Assembly (NCBI GenBank): GCA_945643635.1
Contig: CALZFC010000040.1
Span: 2,505,501 to 2,569,500 of the forward strand
Direction of reading: 5' to 3'
DNA from: Allodiplogaster sudhausi
Taxonomy: Eukaryota > Nematoda > Chromadorea > Rhabditida > Diplogasteridae
Length of the DNA: 64,000 nucleotides
Position numbers and translations under genes: made by a program. This document shows positions 47,805-59,710 of this stretch, one piece after another (position 1 is the stretch's first letter; every line of letters begins with the position of its first letter). The notes under the pieces were generated by a model. It saw only the letters and a list, made by a program, of their open reading frames with translations, was not told the DNA's origin and ran no database searches.

Positions 47805-49513
47805 AGAGAGAGGGAGGGAGGGAGAGATGAAATGGGATATAAGAAAAAACTAATGGCAAGACCTGGAATAAAATGGTGGCTTACATTTCTGCGGACGTTG
47901 TCAATGAAGCGGCGCAGAGTCTCCCGTTCCTTCTCCGAGTCGACATGAGCAGCATCCATGTTGAAGTCGAAAAGAGGCACCTGTGGAGAGACAACAATCA
48001 AATAATTGATATGTTGTACAGCTGTACAAGTCCTTGATAATGATCTGAGACTGCACTGGCCTGCTCTGCGAGTCGCTTCCTCCTCGTCTGCTCTCCTTCC
48101 AAGCCTACAATCGGTCGATCTCCCTCTGGCAAGCTCTGCATGTATCTGAAAGCAGAGACTCTCTCTAAGATCACTCAGAAAAGACTCGAACTTCTCTGCC
48201 AGTCTCTTGTCACCAACAGGAAGCCAGGCGTAGACGGAGACCGCCTGGAAAGAATCAGTTAGTCATTTCAAAATTAAATCTCTTTTTGACGTCCTTTCTG
48301 AGAATTACGAGAAATACATCATAGAAACAATGTAATATTCAGTGTGGAAGAATGCATTTTAAGAAGACTAGAAGAAACTCAAGAAGACCTTTAAAACGCG
48401 TTTTCAAGACAAACATAAAGATGTTGACGCATCGTTATGAAAAAGCGGTGCTATTCAAATTATTATGCCATTCTCTTCTCTCGTTCGTGCCCACCCTTCT
48501 GACTCAACTATCAACATACATAAATATTTGTAAGTAAAAATGGCGTGGGAGAATAAACACGTAAAACGGATAAATACAAGAGAACGTACACGATCGTTTT
48601 GTCGATCTCCATTCGGAGCTCGTTCAATGGTGACATTGTACTGGGCGGTGGGAGCAGAGCGCATGACGCGGCCCTCCACGGGACGGGGTTCCGAGCCCTG
48701 AGGGGAGAGGAGATCTCATCAGCACGAGGATGAGAAGAGACTTGCCCCATTGAGTGCAGTGCCTTCATTGTCTTTGTGTGTCTGGCCATTCCACTCCTGC
48801 AGATCATGCACGACCCTTCCCATCGGCCGTTGCTTCTCTGGCTGCGCGTACTCAGGGGAAGGAGCCATCCCTGCTCGCAGCGTCCGGCCCTCGAATAACT
48901 CCTGTGCACCGAAGAGGCGCCCTGATTGGGAGTGAAAGAACAGCTCAGAGAGATTGGATGAAAAAAAGAACAAAGTATTAACTAAATAATACATCATGAT
49001 GAAAAGCTCAAAGCAAACGTACCGATTACAATTTCTCCGTGGTCGGTCGGCAGAACAACGTCGTGATCTTCCATACGGCACGAGCAGTTCTTACATCGCT
49101 TTCTAGGTAAAACGGCGCAAAAATATAACATTCTACCTTTTTTTAAACACGAGAATGTTTAAATAATAAAATTATTCTACAACGCATTAATATTCGTTCA
49201 GAGAACCTCCAAAAATGGAGATCAAGCCCGGGACAGGAAGCGCAGCGATTGCATGGTGAACCAGCACCAACTTCATGAGACAGCACGGGCTGAAGAGAGA
49301 GAAGGAGAATGTGAGAGAAGTTGGCTGAATAGAGATTTAGAGGGCGAGAGAGAGAGAGAGTGAGAAAGAGAGAGGAGTCTAGAATGGGCGAATGAATATT
49401 AGAGCAAGATACACATCAACCTTTGGTTTGATCTCGAGTTGATGAATGTTGGGATTGCCGAGAAGTGGGCCTTCCGATTCATCGGTGTTCGTGTCCACGA
49501 CAAGGTTGGCCAT
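46237..49513 (-). CDS. Testin-like protein (Cys-rich N-terminus, PET domain, LIM domains)
   Basis: Cytoskeletal/focal-adhesion adaptor of the testin family. ATG 49513 (MANLVVDTNTDE) is followed by HEVGAGSPCNRCASCPGLDLHFWR (49290-49200), KRCKNCSCRMEDHDVVL (about 49095-49020), RLFGAQELFEGRT (48925), and a Pro/Arg-rich linker. The PET domain is at about 48240-48060 (VYAWLPVGD, YMQSLPEGDRPIVGLEGEQTRRKRL) and 47980-47880. LIM domains follow: CRQCIGQLKHGDVGVQTE...TWHPSCFRCCKCDQLLVDMIYFFHQ, YYCGRHF...CAGCDE, REYTLAE...HFDHFACFxCDLKLGGHRYVT...HCLECYLRLFAK, then CEACQTKI...CQTCERPLIGEKFYL...CSAKCKENRDKQNE at the stop (46239-46237). Zinc-ligand Cys/His are conserved. One GC-AG intron occurs at 47147-47216. 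Orthology to testin is based on the HFWRK.C.NC start plus PET plus three LIMs. Confidence 0.88.
47147..47216 (-). other. GC-AG intron within testin LIM1
   Basis: Minus-strand donor CACCAG/GCAAGC, the classical GC donor form, and acceptor TATAG/GGTTCC. The join gives FFHQGSYYCGRHF in frame. Confidence 0.8.
47725..47826. repeat. Intronic GA tract in testin gene
   Basis: GA dinucleotides on the plus strand, that is, CT on the transcribed sense strand, between the PET-linker exons. Confidence 0.9.
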
Positions 49514-50214
49514 GCCAGGGAGGGTGCGGTATATGGCGCACCAGAATTAAGACTCGTCTGCAAGGAAAGAAAGCATCGCACCAGAATATTTCGTATTTTA
49601 CTTCACATGAAAGTCACAGCAAGTGTTCCGTTATCTCTTGCGAAAGAGGAGAATGGAACGGAGTCACGGAGAGAACAATTAAAATTGCCTTGGGCAAGTG
49701 CCACGTAATTCAGTGAACGCCAAATCACTTGCGATGGTAGAGAAAAGAATATGGTGGCAGAGATAGTACAGAGAGCGGGGGAGAGAGATTGCAAGACGCA
49801 GAGAGAGAGAGAAAGAAGGATGAGAAAGAAAGTCTGCGGTAAAAAATATGAACGCTTATGCCATAGACGGCAGAAAGCGTGGCCGGTCGATAGCCGGAAG
49901 TCGCCTGTTGCCCACTGCAGGAGGTGTTCCTCATTCGGAGAGCGAATGGCACAAGAAAAGAGTGGAGAGAGAGGAGAGACACAGAGAGAACAGAAAGAGG
50001 AAGTGTGTGTGGAGAGAGGAGAGACAAGCAGAGGTGAAGAGAAAGAGGAGCATGTGTGTGCATATCTGTTAGGAATTAAATACGAACGGAATGCCAGGTA
50101 ACGCGGGTGAATGATAAGATGCGTGGAAATCGAAGGATAGAAGAGGAAACGAGCAATAGCAGAGATGTGTCTAGTGTCTCCCATCACATGTTTATGTGGG
50201 GGGTGGGCAGTCTC

Positions 50215-50245
<31 letters not shown>

Positions 50246-50452
50246 CCTCTTTTTCTCTCTCTCTCTCTCTCTCATGAAAGCGAAAACATTTTGGAAGTGG
50301 ATTCAACCGTTCGAAAATACTTCCAATATCATATTAATTGCATTGTTAGTCACCAAAAGAAATATAATAGCGAAAAAATAATGTTTGCGATATGCGCCGA
50401 TATGCACACCATATTAACCAAAAGTAATAAAATTATGGGAATGGCCAGAGAG

Positions 50453-50499
<47 letters not shown>

Positions 50500-51414
50500 A
50501 TCAGAGAGAGTCTTTCACGAGTGCTCTTGAACGATCTGTTAAGGGAAGAAAGACATAATTGGAGGGAAGAACAGAGACAAAGAAAAAGAGACGACAGAAA
50601 TGGGAAGAGAGCAAAATAATGGGAGAGATGAGAGAGTGAGATGGCAGGGTGAAAAGAGAGAGCGAGGGAGAGAGTGTGCCTAGGACTGAGAGAAAAAGAG
50701 AAATAGCAATGCAAGGTGCGACTTAGGCGGTTTGATTCTGAAGCTCGACAAAGTAAGAAGACAAACACGCGGAGGACGGGGAAATGGCAATTTCGGTCGG
50801 CTAGCAATCACGTGGGACTGAGTATTTATTAGGCTTGGGAGAGGGGTTTAGTTGTAGCTTCATGCGCAAGCAAAGGGGACAACAAGAAATATTAACGCAA
50901 TGACTCTACATCAAGATGGAAAAGCGGATGGGAAGTGAAAGTCATATCGCATTGGAACGCTAATTGTTAGGAGCTGGCGGAACAAGAACTGGCAACCCTT
51001 TGCTGTGTGTGTAAGGAGAGTCATCAGAAAGGCAAACTTACGACGAACTGAGGAAAAATCGTTTACAATGATATCAGAAGCGGTTTTCGCGCTGGAAGTG
51101 CGAAAATAATCGTTCATCGACACAAATGCAGCTTCTTTCCTACTCCATACTAGAAAAAGATACCGCTTGCATAAAACTCGCATTTTTTTTACAATAGCAA
51201 AAATTTTACAATTTACAATAGCAAAATAAAACTGTAGATTCATTTAATAGCGGATACAAAATGAAAAAGTGCGAGGTGATAGGTTGTATTACCGCCGGAT
51301 GCCTACAGAGAAGACAAGAAGAGAGAGCGAAAGAGAGATCCAGAGATGATATTTCGAGATAAAGTGAGTGAAGTGGTGAGAAGGAAGTAATGCATTCCAT
51401 CCAGGTGGCTGTGC

Positions 51415-51433
51415 AGAGAGAGAGAGAGAGCGA

Positions 51434-51480
<47 letters not shown>
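51415..51480. repeat. GA microsatellite
   Basis: Nearly pure GA, about 65 bp, with one GAGCGAGGAAG interruption. Confidence 0.9.
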
Positions 51481-51481
<1 letters not shown>

Positions 51482-51694
51482 GGGGAGAAGACTAGGGGCA
51501 TGCTGAGAATTTGATGGAATTTGCAAGGGCAGATATGTACATCTTAGGAGAAGGTATCGATGGAAGAAAGAGGGACAGTGCCGACAGAAACAGGGATACA
51601 GGGAAATACTCATACAGCCAAGAAGAGTGTTCGAGGGAACAATCGAAAATAAGATGAGCACAGAAGAGGGAAAGTATCAGAGGTCAGTGGAGTG

Positions 51695-51708
51695 AAAGAG
51701 AGAGAGAG

Positions 51709-51741
<33 letters not shown>

Positions 51742-51810
51742 CGGGCGTGCGAGCGATAGTGAGATTGGAGGGAGAAAGAGCGGGAGGGACATGGAAAGCG
51801 AAAGAGCGAA

Positions 51811-51841
<31 letters not shown>

Positions 51842-51860
51842 TAGAGAGAGATGCTAAAGA
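51695..51860. repeat. GA-rich compound microsatellite
   Basis: GA tracts separated by GCGGGCGTGCGAGCG and GAAAGAGCG segments. Confidence 0.9.
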
Positions 51861-53846
51861 AAAGGCATACTTAAAATATAGAGAGTGAAAGGGAGTAGAC
51901 GATGAGGTGAGTGGAAGCGAAAAGAGGAGCGAGAGGTTTCCTTGAATGAATTGTCCATAAGAGGCACTTGGTACTACTATTGTGTCGGTAGCATCCGCAT
52001 CTGCAACAGGCAACAGAGGATGCTGGCTGATAAAAGGAGGAGAGAGAGAGGAGAGGAGAGAGAAACATGGAAGAGAGTGATTGTGCCAGGGGTATAAGAG
52101 TCATCTATATCGTGTATATAGTATGTGAGAAGTGGGTGGAAGTGTACCAAGAGAAGAGGGTAAATGATGACAGAACGACAGAGAAGTATGCTAGAGAGCA
52201 AAGGAGCGGGAAGTGTTGCTGTGAAACAGGACAGTTATGATGACACAGATGAGAGATGCAAATTATTAGGGAAAAAAGAAAGCGTGGGAGAGAAATAGAG
52301 AAATAGAGAGAAGGAGAAGGAGAGAGAAAGAGAAAGGGAGGGAGAGGGAAAGAGAGGGAGAGAGCAAGAGAGGGAAAGAGAAAGAGAGAGAGAGGCAGAT
52401 GAACCGTCCATCCACATTCACATAACATGCCCACACAATGAATGTACATATGCATACTCATGTCAGGACAACAATTGAACCCAAGCGTCTCCTTGGTACC
52501 TTTTTCTCTTCTTCTCTCTCTCTTTCTCTCTCTCTCTCATTCTTTCACCTTACTTCCCTCGCCTGGTTGATGCTCCACTGTCATTTGTGGGCCGATGACT
52601 CATGCACTACTGTTCTGGCATCTTTGTATAACGGCCAACACATTTCTTAACTTTTTATTCGCTTCATCTTATAGAAAGCTCTCTCTCTCTCTATATATCT
52701 CCTTCTCTCTCTATCTCGCTCGTTTCGCGTTCTCTCTTTCTCTCTCACCTTTCTGCCAAACCATCCTTTCACACATATTTAACAAGTAATCTGCTTTTTC
52801 AATACGTTTTTGTAGCCGATGGCATGGTCGCCCAAGCCAATAACTGGAAAAAAAAGAAGAAGCACAGAACAATGATAATTGAATAGGCGTCAACGAAGAA
52901 CAAGAGTAATGGGAAAGGAACGGAGATTCAGGCAGCATAGAGGAGAGAAGTCGAGAGGAAAAAAAATTGACTACAAAGTATTACTGTTCTGCGGAGAAAG
53001 ATGTTCGTTGCTGAAAGGAATGAAAGAAATTGAAAGAGAAAAGAGGAGAATGAGAAGAAGAGATGAGTCACAAGTCGATTTCCGTGTGGGGCTTCAGCTC
53101 CTTCTCTTTGGGGAGTCTTCAGCACGGAACGATTTGACACTGAAGGGAAACACACTCACTGCGGCTAATCTCATTTTTCCAAAAAGAAAAGGAAGCGATG
53201 AATCTATACAAATCTTTGGATTCTTCTGGCCTCACCTGCACTGCTGGAGAAGAAGATGGATGTAACTGAAGAGAAAGCAATGTACTTCAATCCGGCTTAA
53301 AAGATCGCTAAGCTAGTGGGAATTGTACTAGTACTCAGTGGAGAGAATCCTCCTTTAAAGACACCAGTGGCTGAGCCATTGGCCAGCTTCATTTTGTTCT
53401 CTGCTCCCTCTGCAATTGCATCGCACTCTCTCTTCATTCTCTCTTGTACTCACTGCTTGCTTTTTCGCGAGTCTTTCTCCCTCTGGCTGTTCCATGCGTT
53501 TGGTCTCATTCTATCGTCGTCCATTATCTTTACTTCTCTATTCTTTCTGCTTCTCGGCCATTCTCACACGTCTCTCCCATCCCTATTCTCTCTCCTCTCT
53601 CATCAACTCTCTCTCCCTCTTACTTTCTTTCTCTCGCTCACTCTCTCTCATCGTCGATCCCTACCCTGCACGCAAGGCCCTGGCTTGTCTCCGTGCCACA
53701 TAGGGGAATTGCTTCTGACAGCGACCATGAGGGAGAGTCCCCATGCCATTTGCAGGCGGAGAGGGTTTCGTACCTTCCACCTAATCCCCCTTCATGTAGT
53801 AGAGGGGAGGCGCGTCAGAATCACTTGGGTCACCAGATGAAAATGT

Positions 53847-53854
53847 GAAAAGCA
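53847..53854. repeat. Left target-site duplication (8 bp)
   Basis: GAAAAGCA, directly before the first base of the left terminal inverted repeat. An identical copy follows the right end at 59703-59710. Confidence 0.9.
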
Positions 53855-55154
53855 GGGACCATGTCAGAATAGCAACGTCAATATAGCAACACGTTGTAAA
53901 AAGAACATTTCAACACCGTACTTCTGGCAATGGTACATTTGAGCAACGTAGCCTTATCGCAACGAAACGGCGGCCATTTGAGCAGCTAGTCAAACGAGCG
54001 CCAAGGAAATAGAGCAAAAGCGACACATGAGCGACAAGAAAACGTTTTAGCAATGGGAAATGAGCAACGGGCTAGATACCACTTCTGGTATTTTAAGTGG
54101 TATTGGGGGCCCCTGAAACCCAATACCACTTTCACCTGCGACAATTGAGCAACGACTTTTGAGCAACGGGCTAAATCTTCGCCGGGGGGCCTATGAGACC
54201 CAATGGGTCAAAGCCTGCGACATTTGAGCAACGACTTTTGAGCAACGGGCTAAATCTTCGCCGGGGGGCCTATGAGACCCACTGGGTCAATGCCTGCGAC
54301 ATTTGAGCAAACGGGCTAAATCTTCGTTGGGGGGCCTATGAGACCCAATGGGTTCCATCTACGACATTTGAGCAACGACATTTGAGCAACGGGCGAAATC
54401 TTCGTCCCTGGTATTGGGGGGCCTATGAGACCCAATGGGTTCCACCTACGACATTTGAGCAACGGGCGAAATCTTCGTCCCTGGTATTGGGGGGCCTATG
54501 AGACCCAATGGGTTAGACCTGCGACATTTGAGCAACGACATTTGAGCAACGGGTGAAATCTTCGTCCCTGGTATTGGGGGTCCTATGAGAGCCAATGGGT
54601 TCCACCTGCGACATTTGAGCAACGACATTTGAGCAACGGGTGAAATCTTCGTCCCTGGTATTGGGGGGCCTATGAGAGCCAATGGGTTCCACCTGCGACA
54701 TTTGAGCAACGACATTTGAGCAACGGGTGAAATCTTCGTCCCTGGTATTGGGGGTCCTATGAGAGCCAATGGGTTCCACCTGCGACATTTGAGCAACGAC
54801 ATTTGAGCAACGAGACGAACGAGCAATATATTTATCTCTCATACCAGGGGGGCATCGGAAACTGAACGGGTCTCGTTGCCGGCACCTATGACAATTGAGC
54901 AACGGTCTTATTAACATGAATTCAAACTTAGAAGAATGTTGCCATCTGGTATGTGAGAGGAACGTGTGCATGTCCTGAGAATAGAAAGTCGAAGACGACA
55001 ACCGTTCGCTCTTGTTAACTGTTTGCTCTAACTTTATGATGTTGACTCAGTTGAAAAGGAGCGTTTCGTTTGATTACGGTGCTTTCGGATAGGGCTCGAA
55101 ACGTGAAATTTTCTTTTAACCTCCGACCATTTTATCTCATTTTTCTTTGTCATT
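53855..55154 (+). repeat. Left terminal inverted repeat (~1.30 kb)
   Basis: Runs from GGGACCATG to about TTTTCTTTGTCATT. The inner part (from about 54810, including GGCATCGGAAACTGAACGGG and CCTCCGACCATTTTATCT) matches the right TIR with few mismatches. The middle is a tandem array. Confidence 0.9.
54055..54815 (+). repeat. Subterminal tandem array in left TIR (unit ~87 bp, several copies)
   Basis: The unit holds GCGACATTTGAGCAACG twice, then GGGTGAAATCTTCGTCCCTG, GTATTGGGGG, CCTATGAGAGCC and CAATGGGTTCCACC. Outer copies are shorter and more diverged. The unit length is a multiple of three and therefore makes a spurious 29-residue repeated peptide on the minus strand. Confidence 0.92.
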
Positions 55155-55370
55155 CTTGTTTCAAGTTATGATATTTTTGGTTCTTTTGGTTCACAGTGTA
55201 ATCCGTCGTCATTCTCCTTCTTCTTTTTTCATTCTTCATGCTGATTGTGAGAACTTGTTCCCTTGCAATTTACTTACTTGCTTAGATTATTCCGTTTTAA
55301 AATTTCAGATTCCGGGTTCACGGGCGCATATCTTGCTTCTTCTCTCAACTCCACAAGTGGTCTTCTTGTC

Positions 55371-58303
55371 ATGGCCACGCCGCCTGGACCATCCAGGTTT
55401 CAGAATATGGCTACTGTTTTATTGTCTATCCAAGAAATTTTTCGTAACCATTTGTCTTTGGGTTTGAGGCAGTTCGCATGTAGATTCGTATTCTGAGTGC
55501 AAACAATCCCAATTTGTTTTAATATAGGCTCCGTTGAAATAGCGGAAATTTGTTTGAAAAACTTGAATTTTTTCTCCTCTCGACTAGGATAGCACCTTAT
55601 TTTATATGTTATATATATACTTCTAGAGAAACAGTTGAAAACTTTCAGGCTCACAAGTTCCACCGTTCGATCCAATCGTGGAATGAAGCTTCTATACGAC
55701 GAGGGCGGTTTCGAATACAGGAAGTATCATGTAAATGGCAATGGAGAACAACTTTGGAGGTTTGTCCATTCGCCTCTTTATTTGCGACGATTAGTTTCTT
55801 TCTATATTTTCTGCACTTGCTTTACTGTAATATTGTTCTGAGACGAATTTCTTTAACACCAATAATGGCGTCTCTTGATGATAATCTTGTTCTTTGTATC
55901 AGATGCAATACGAAGAAGTGCAAAGGGAAAGCTAAGGAAGAAGGTGGAGCCGCCGTCGTCTACGCACAGCACGAACCACACCATCTCCCTACAGACTATG
56001 GAGATGAGGTCGATTTTCATTTATTCTGTTGAATTTTATATATCACTGAACAGTTAGCGGTTTTAAGAAATTTCCAGGCCAGAACTTTTACCGAACATTT
56101 TTTTTAATATTGCCTTATTTGCTTCCTAAATTTATAAATACAGTAACGTTTGACGAATGCACAACTGTTTCCCAGAATCCATACCTTTCCCAAGGGGCGG
56201 AGGCTACCATATGCAATTAGTTGTTCACTTTTAGAATATTTTAAGCGAGTTTTTATTTTTCATCAGGATTTTTTTCGGTGGTCTTTTTTAATAATTAATA
56301 TCTATTCTAACTTATTTTTCATAGAGCTATTTTTATTTTGTAGATTCGGATGGTGAAGAAGTCGGCTAAAGCACAGAGACTACAAGGTGCATCAGTCGCC
56401 CAAGTCGTGTCCCGTCACGTGCTACAAGCTGCTGGACATCTCAAGCCACTCCTGAATGCTTCCGCAGTTTGGAGAACTGTTCAACGTTCCTCCAAGATTG
56501 CCGGGTTACGAGACTGGCCTGCAGTCATCGATACAGATATGTTCGGTACGCATCTCCCCATTAGCCACTAGCTACCATTGCATTTTCTTTACAGTTTAAA
56601 ATTTTTTACATTTTTTAAATACTGATTGTCATAACTGCTCGAAAAGGCTATGGTTATCGTTTCTAGGGTGTCCAAAGGTGGCCTTTCGTATTTTAACAGC
56701 TGTGGGGCTTAAACATTTCAGATGAGGACTTCCTTCGCTTTGACAGTTGCGGATCTTTTCAACAGGGAGACTCGCGGGCACTCAAGATATTCGCAACAGA
56801 TCATGCAATTCAACTGCTACATACGGTTGGTCATTAATATCTTCGCGCATAAGGTACGATTTATACTTTATCAATGCAGAATCTTGACTGGTGTGCAGAC
56901 GGGACCTTTCATGTTGCTCCCTTTGGCTTTTCACAAGTTCTTGTCGTCGGTGTTAAGGTCAAATAGTTGCACCATACGTCATTTCAATAGCTTGAACCGT
57001 ACAGGATGCCCACATATTCACTCCCTGCCTCTACGCTTTCCTCTGTGACAAATCCGCCGTGGCATACACAGAGGTTTATGAGTGGATGAACCAAGCTGGA
57101 ATTGCACAGCCACTCACATGCCAACAAGGTTCGGCCCTTCCTTAGTTTAAGGTGTATGTAAGCTTCAGATGTCTCAAAAGGAGACTATGTAGATTTCGAA
57201 CCAGCACTTTCAATGGCAATTCGAGCGGTTTACCCTCGCGTTTCCATTCTATTCTGCGCGTTCCATTTCTTCAACTCTATCCATCGTCATATTCAGGTTT
57301 TAGCGTTTGCCTATTTTCTCCAATCATCCCACTCAATTTAACTGTGAATATCACTACAAGGAGACATGAAATTAATAGGGGAATCCCTCTCTCATGTTTC
57401 AATTTCATTTTGACACACAACCGTTTACGCAAACCCCACTTAGTAGTTTTGAAAGGCTCTATTGATTACAGAAGTCCTCACTGATAAGGATGTATCGCGA
57501 TCCTAATACGAAGTGGTGCCTGAAGGTATTAAATTACTCCAACAGATTTCAAAATATTGTTACTAAATTAGAACTCTGGGGATCTGTCGTGTTATTCAGG
57601 GTTGGATGGCTCTTGCTCTGATTGACCCTGCCGATGTGAATGATTATTTCGAGGTCCTCTCCGAAGAGGGCTTGGCAAGTGTACCGATAGCCAGCCACGT
57701 GAATCTCTGCAGTTAGTGAGATACTATGAGATCAGCAAACGCCGATTGTTTTAGGATTGTTATGATCAAAAGATGTTTAAATATTATCTTTGTCTTCTTT
57801 CACAGACCAACAGACCAAATTGTAGAATTCTACTCCTATTTCGAGTCCACTTATCTCGGTAAGATGGTGAATGGAGCTCGTTCGCAGCCCAACTTTGGAG
57901 TCGATCGCTGGAATGTCTACTCGCGCATTCTCAACAACCAACAAATTGGAAACTCAGCGCAAGAAGGCTACAACTCCAGCCTGAAGGTTTCCTTTATCCA
58001 AAAGTTGCTTTAGTGAAAAATAGGGGATAGCTAGATGATGTATACAAAATTCAGCTTCTTCCCGCTTCCTCTTCCGCGCAATTTGTGGCCACCAAATTGC
58101 TGGTTCACCAGAAAGATTACAAAGCGAAGCACACTGCCGCCGTCCTCCAGAACCTAACGATCGATCAGCTCTATCCACAAAGTTTGCGCGTCGCAGCTGA
58201 GCATCGACGTCGCAAACTTGCAGTTCGCAATGGACGCCAGGCTGGTCAGACGGAAATTGATCATCTCAATGCTTTGTCCTCGTACATTAAGGTGACCATG
58301 TAA
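55371..58303 (+). CDS. MULE transposase with N-terminal FLYWCH zinc finger, 488 aa
   Basis: Twelve exons join in phase with no stop: 55371-55396, 55649-55759, 55903-56008, 56344-56545, 56722-56825, 56880-56957, 57005-57128, 57169-57296, 57472-57525, 57600-57711, 57814-57986, 58055-58303. The N-terminal FLYWCH finger (about residues 18-72) has a Tyr/Phe-rich strand (GGFEYRKYH), QLWRCNTKKC and HEPHH. The MULE core has RALKIFATDHAIQLL, WCADGTFHVAP (first catalytic Asp), DAHIFTPCLYAFL, VDFEPALSMAIRAVYP (second Asp), FHFFNSIHRHIQ and, towards the end, FGVDRWNVYSRIL and NSAQEGYNSSL. It probably acts in the nucleus, binding the TIRs and cutting DNA. The start is the in-frame ATG at 55371; an upstream exon is not excluded. 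Confidence 0.9.
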
Positions 58304-58775
58304 ATGAAAACACAAGGAGAAGTTTCTAATGTTCTCAGTTGCCTGCTAGCTAAACGTCCTGTAGATTATTTTATGTTTGATTTTTCTTGTTTTTCTGGAG
58401 GATCTAAGCTCTGTCGTTGACACTCTGTCCATGTCGGTGTTGCTTTCCTCCCTCTCTATTTCTTTCCTTGTGATGCGACGAGTATTCTCCGTGAATATTT
58501 TTTTGTATTCTCAGAGACCGAGTTAGATTAAAATGATGACAAATACTTACTACTAAGAATGCGCACCACTTCCTCTCACCACTTTGTCATTCTCTTTTAT
58601 TCTCTGCTATCTTTCCTCCCTCGAAGGTTCACTGCCACATTTATTTTCATAGTCTTTTTGATGTACAAGGAGTTTCTGCTGTATTTAATCTGTCATAATC
58701 GAGTGTTTTTTTTTCTTCTGTGAGATAACATTGTGTACTTTGTTTTTTTTTTATGGTTCAGTACCGTGCTGTAAA

Positions 58776-59702
58776 ATAACAAAGAAAAATAAGATAAAAT
58801 GGTCGGAGGTTAAAAGAAAATTTCACGTTTGGAGCCCTATCCGAAAGCACCGTACTCAAACGAAACGCTCCTTTTCAACTGAGTCAACATCATAAAGTTA
58901 GAGCAAACAGTTAACAAGAGCGAACGGTAGTCGTCTTCGACTTTCTATTCTCAGGACATGCACACGTTCCTCTCACATACCAGATGGCAACATTCTTCTA
59001 AGTTTGAATTCATGTTAATAAGACCGTTGCTCAATTGTCATAGGTGCCGGCAACGAGACCCGTTCAGTTTCCGATGCCCCCCTGGTATGAGAGATAAATA
59101 TATTGCTCGTTCGTCTCGTTGCTCAAATGTCGCAGGTGGAACCCATTGGCTCTCATAGGACCCCCAATACCAGCGACGAAGATTTCACCCGTTGCTCAAA
59201 TGTCGTTGCTCAAATGTCGCAGGTGGAACCCATTGGCTCTCATAGGCCCCCCAATACCAGGGACGAAGATTTCACCCGTTGCTCAAATGTCGTTGCTCAA
59301 ATGTCGTAGATGGAACCCATTGGGTCTCATAGGCCCCCCAACGAAGATTTAGCCCGTTGCTCAAATGTCGTTGCTCAAATGTCGCAGGCATTGTCCCATT
59401 GGGTCTCATAGGCCCCCCGGCGAAGATTTAGCCCATTGCTCAAAAGTCGTTGCTCAAATGTCGTTGCTCAATTGTCGCAGGTGAAAGTGGTATTGGGTTT
59501 CAGGGGCCCCCAATACCACTTCCAATACCAGAAGTGGAATCTAGCTCTAAAAGTGTTCTATGATTGTTCGAGTGTCGCTTTTGCTCTATTTCCTTGGCGC
59601 TCTTTTGACTAGCTGCTCAAATGGACGACGTTTCGTTGCGATTAGGCTACGTTGCTCAAATGTTCCATTTCTCAAATGTCGTTGCTATTCTGTCATGGTC
59701 CC
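58776..59702 (-). repeat. Right terminal inverted repeat (~0.93 kb)
   Basis: Inverted copy of the left TIR, from AATAACAAAGAAAAATAAG at the inner edge to CATGGTCCC at the outer edge. Shorter than the left repeat because it has fewer tandem units. Confidence 0.9.
59128..59525 (-). repeat. Subterminal tandem array in right TIR
   Basis: Inverted version of the 87-bp unit family (TTGCTCAAATGTCG repeated, CCCATTGG.TCTCATAGG), about four copies including truncated ones. Confidence 0.9.
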
Positions 59703-59710
59703 GAAAAGCA
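59703..59710. repeat. Right target-site duplication (8 bp)
   Basis: GAAAAGCA, identical to 53847-53854. Confidence 0.9.

Larger units (their letters stand above)
49514..53854. other. Purine-rich repetitive intergenic region
   Basis: Dominated by GA and GAAA tracts on the plus strand (50459-50500, 51415-51480, 51700-51860, 52310-52395) with shorter CT tracts (50212-50275, 52505-52540, 52680-52745). Long Ser/Leu/Phe open frames here are repeat artefacts. I see no conserved exon. It lies 5' of testin and ends at the transposon. Confidence 0.6.
53855..59702 (+). mobile_element. Complete Mutator-like DNA transposon (MULE), 5,848 bp
   Basis: The left end GGGACCATGTCAGAATAGCAACG is matched by the reverse complement of the right end (GGGACCATGACAGAATAGCAACG). 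Long terminal inverted repeats (about 1.30 kb left, 0.93 kb right) enclose a single gene with a FLYWCH zinc finger and a MULE transposase core, and the element is flanked by identical 8-bp direct duplications. MULE transposases generate duplications of about 8-11 bp and often have long TIRs, so structure and protein agree. No lesion was found in the transposase. The element is likely young and possibly autonomous; activity is not shown by sequence alone. Confidence 0.93.

Noticed and set aside
53316..53840. 174-residue hydrophobic plus-strand frame
   Set aside because: Composition follows CT-rich DNA; two further overlapping frames are open and no splice or domain signal supports it.
54055..54815. 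CRISPR-like regular repeat array
   Set aside because: Units are contiguous tandem copies without unique spacers, lie in a transposon TIR, and the genome is eukaryotic.
54446..55001. Minus-strand open frames with a repeated 29-residue peptide
   Set aside because: They are translations of the 87-bp TIR tandem array, whose length is a multiple of three. The same peptide appears in the right TIR. No gene structure.
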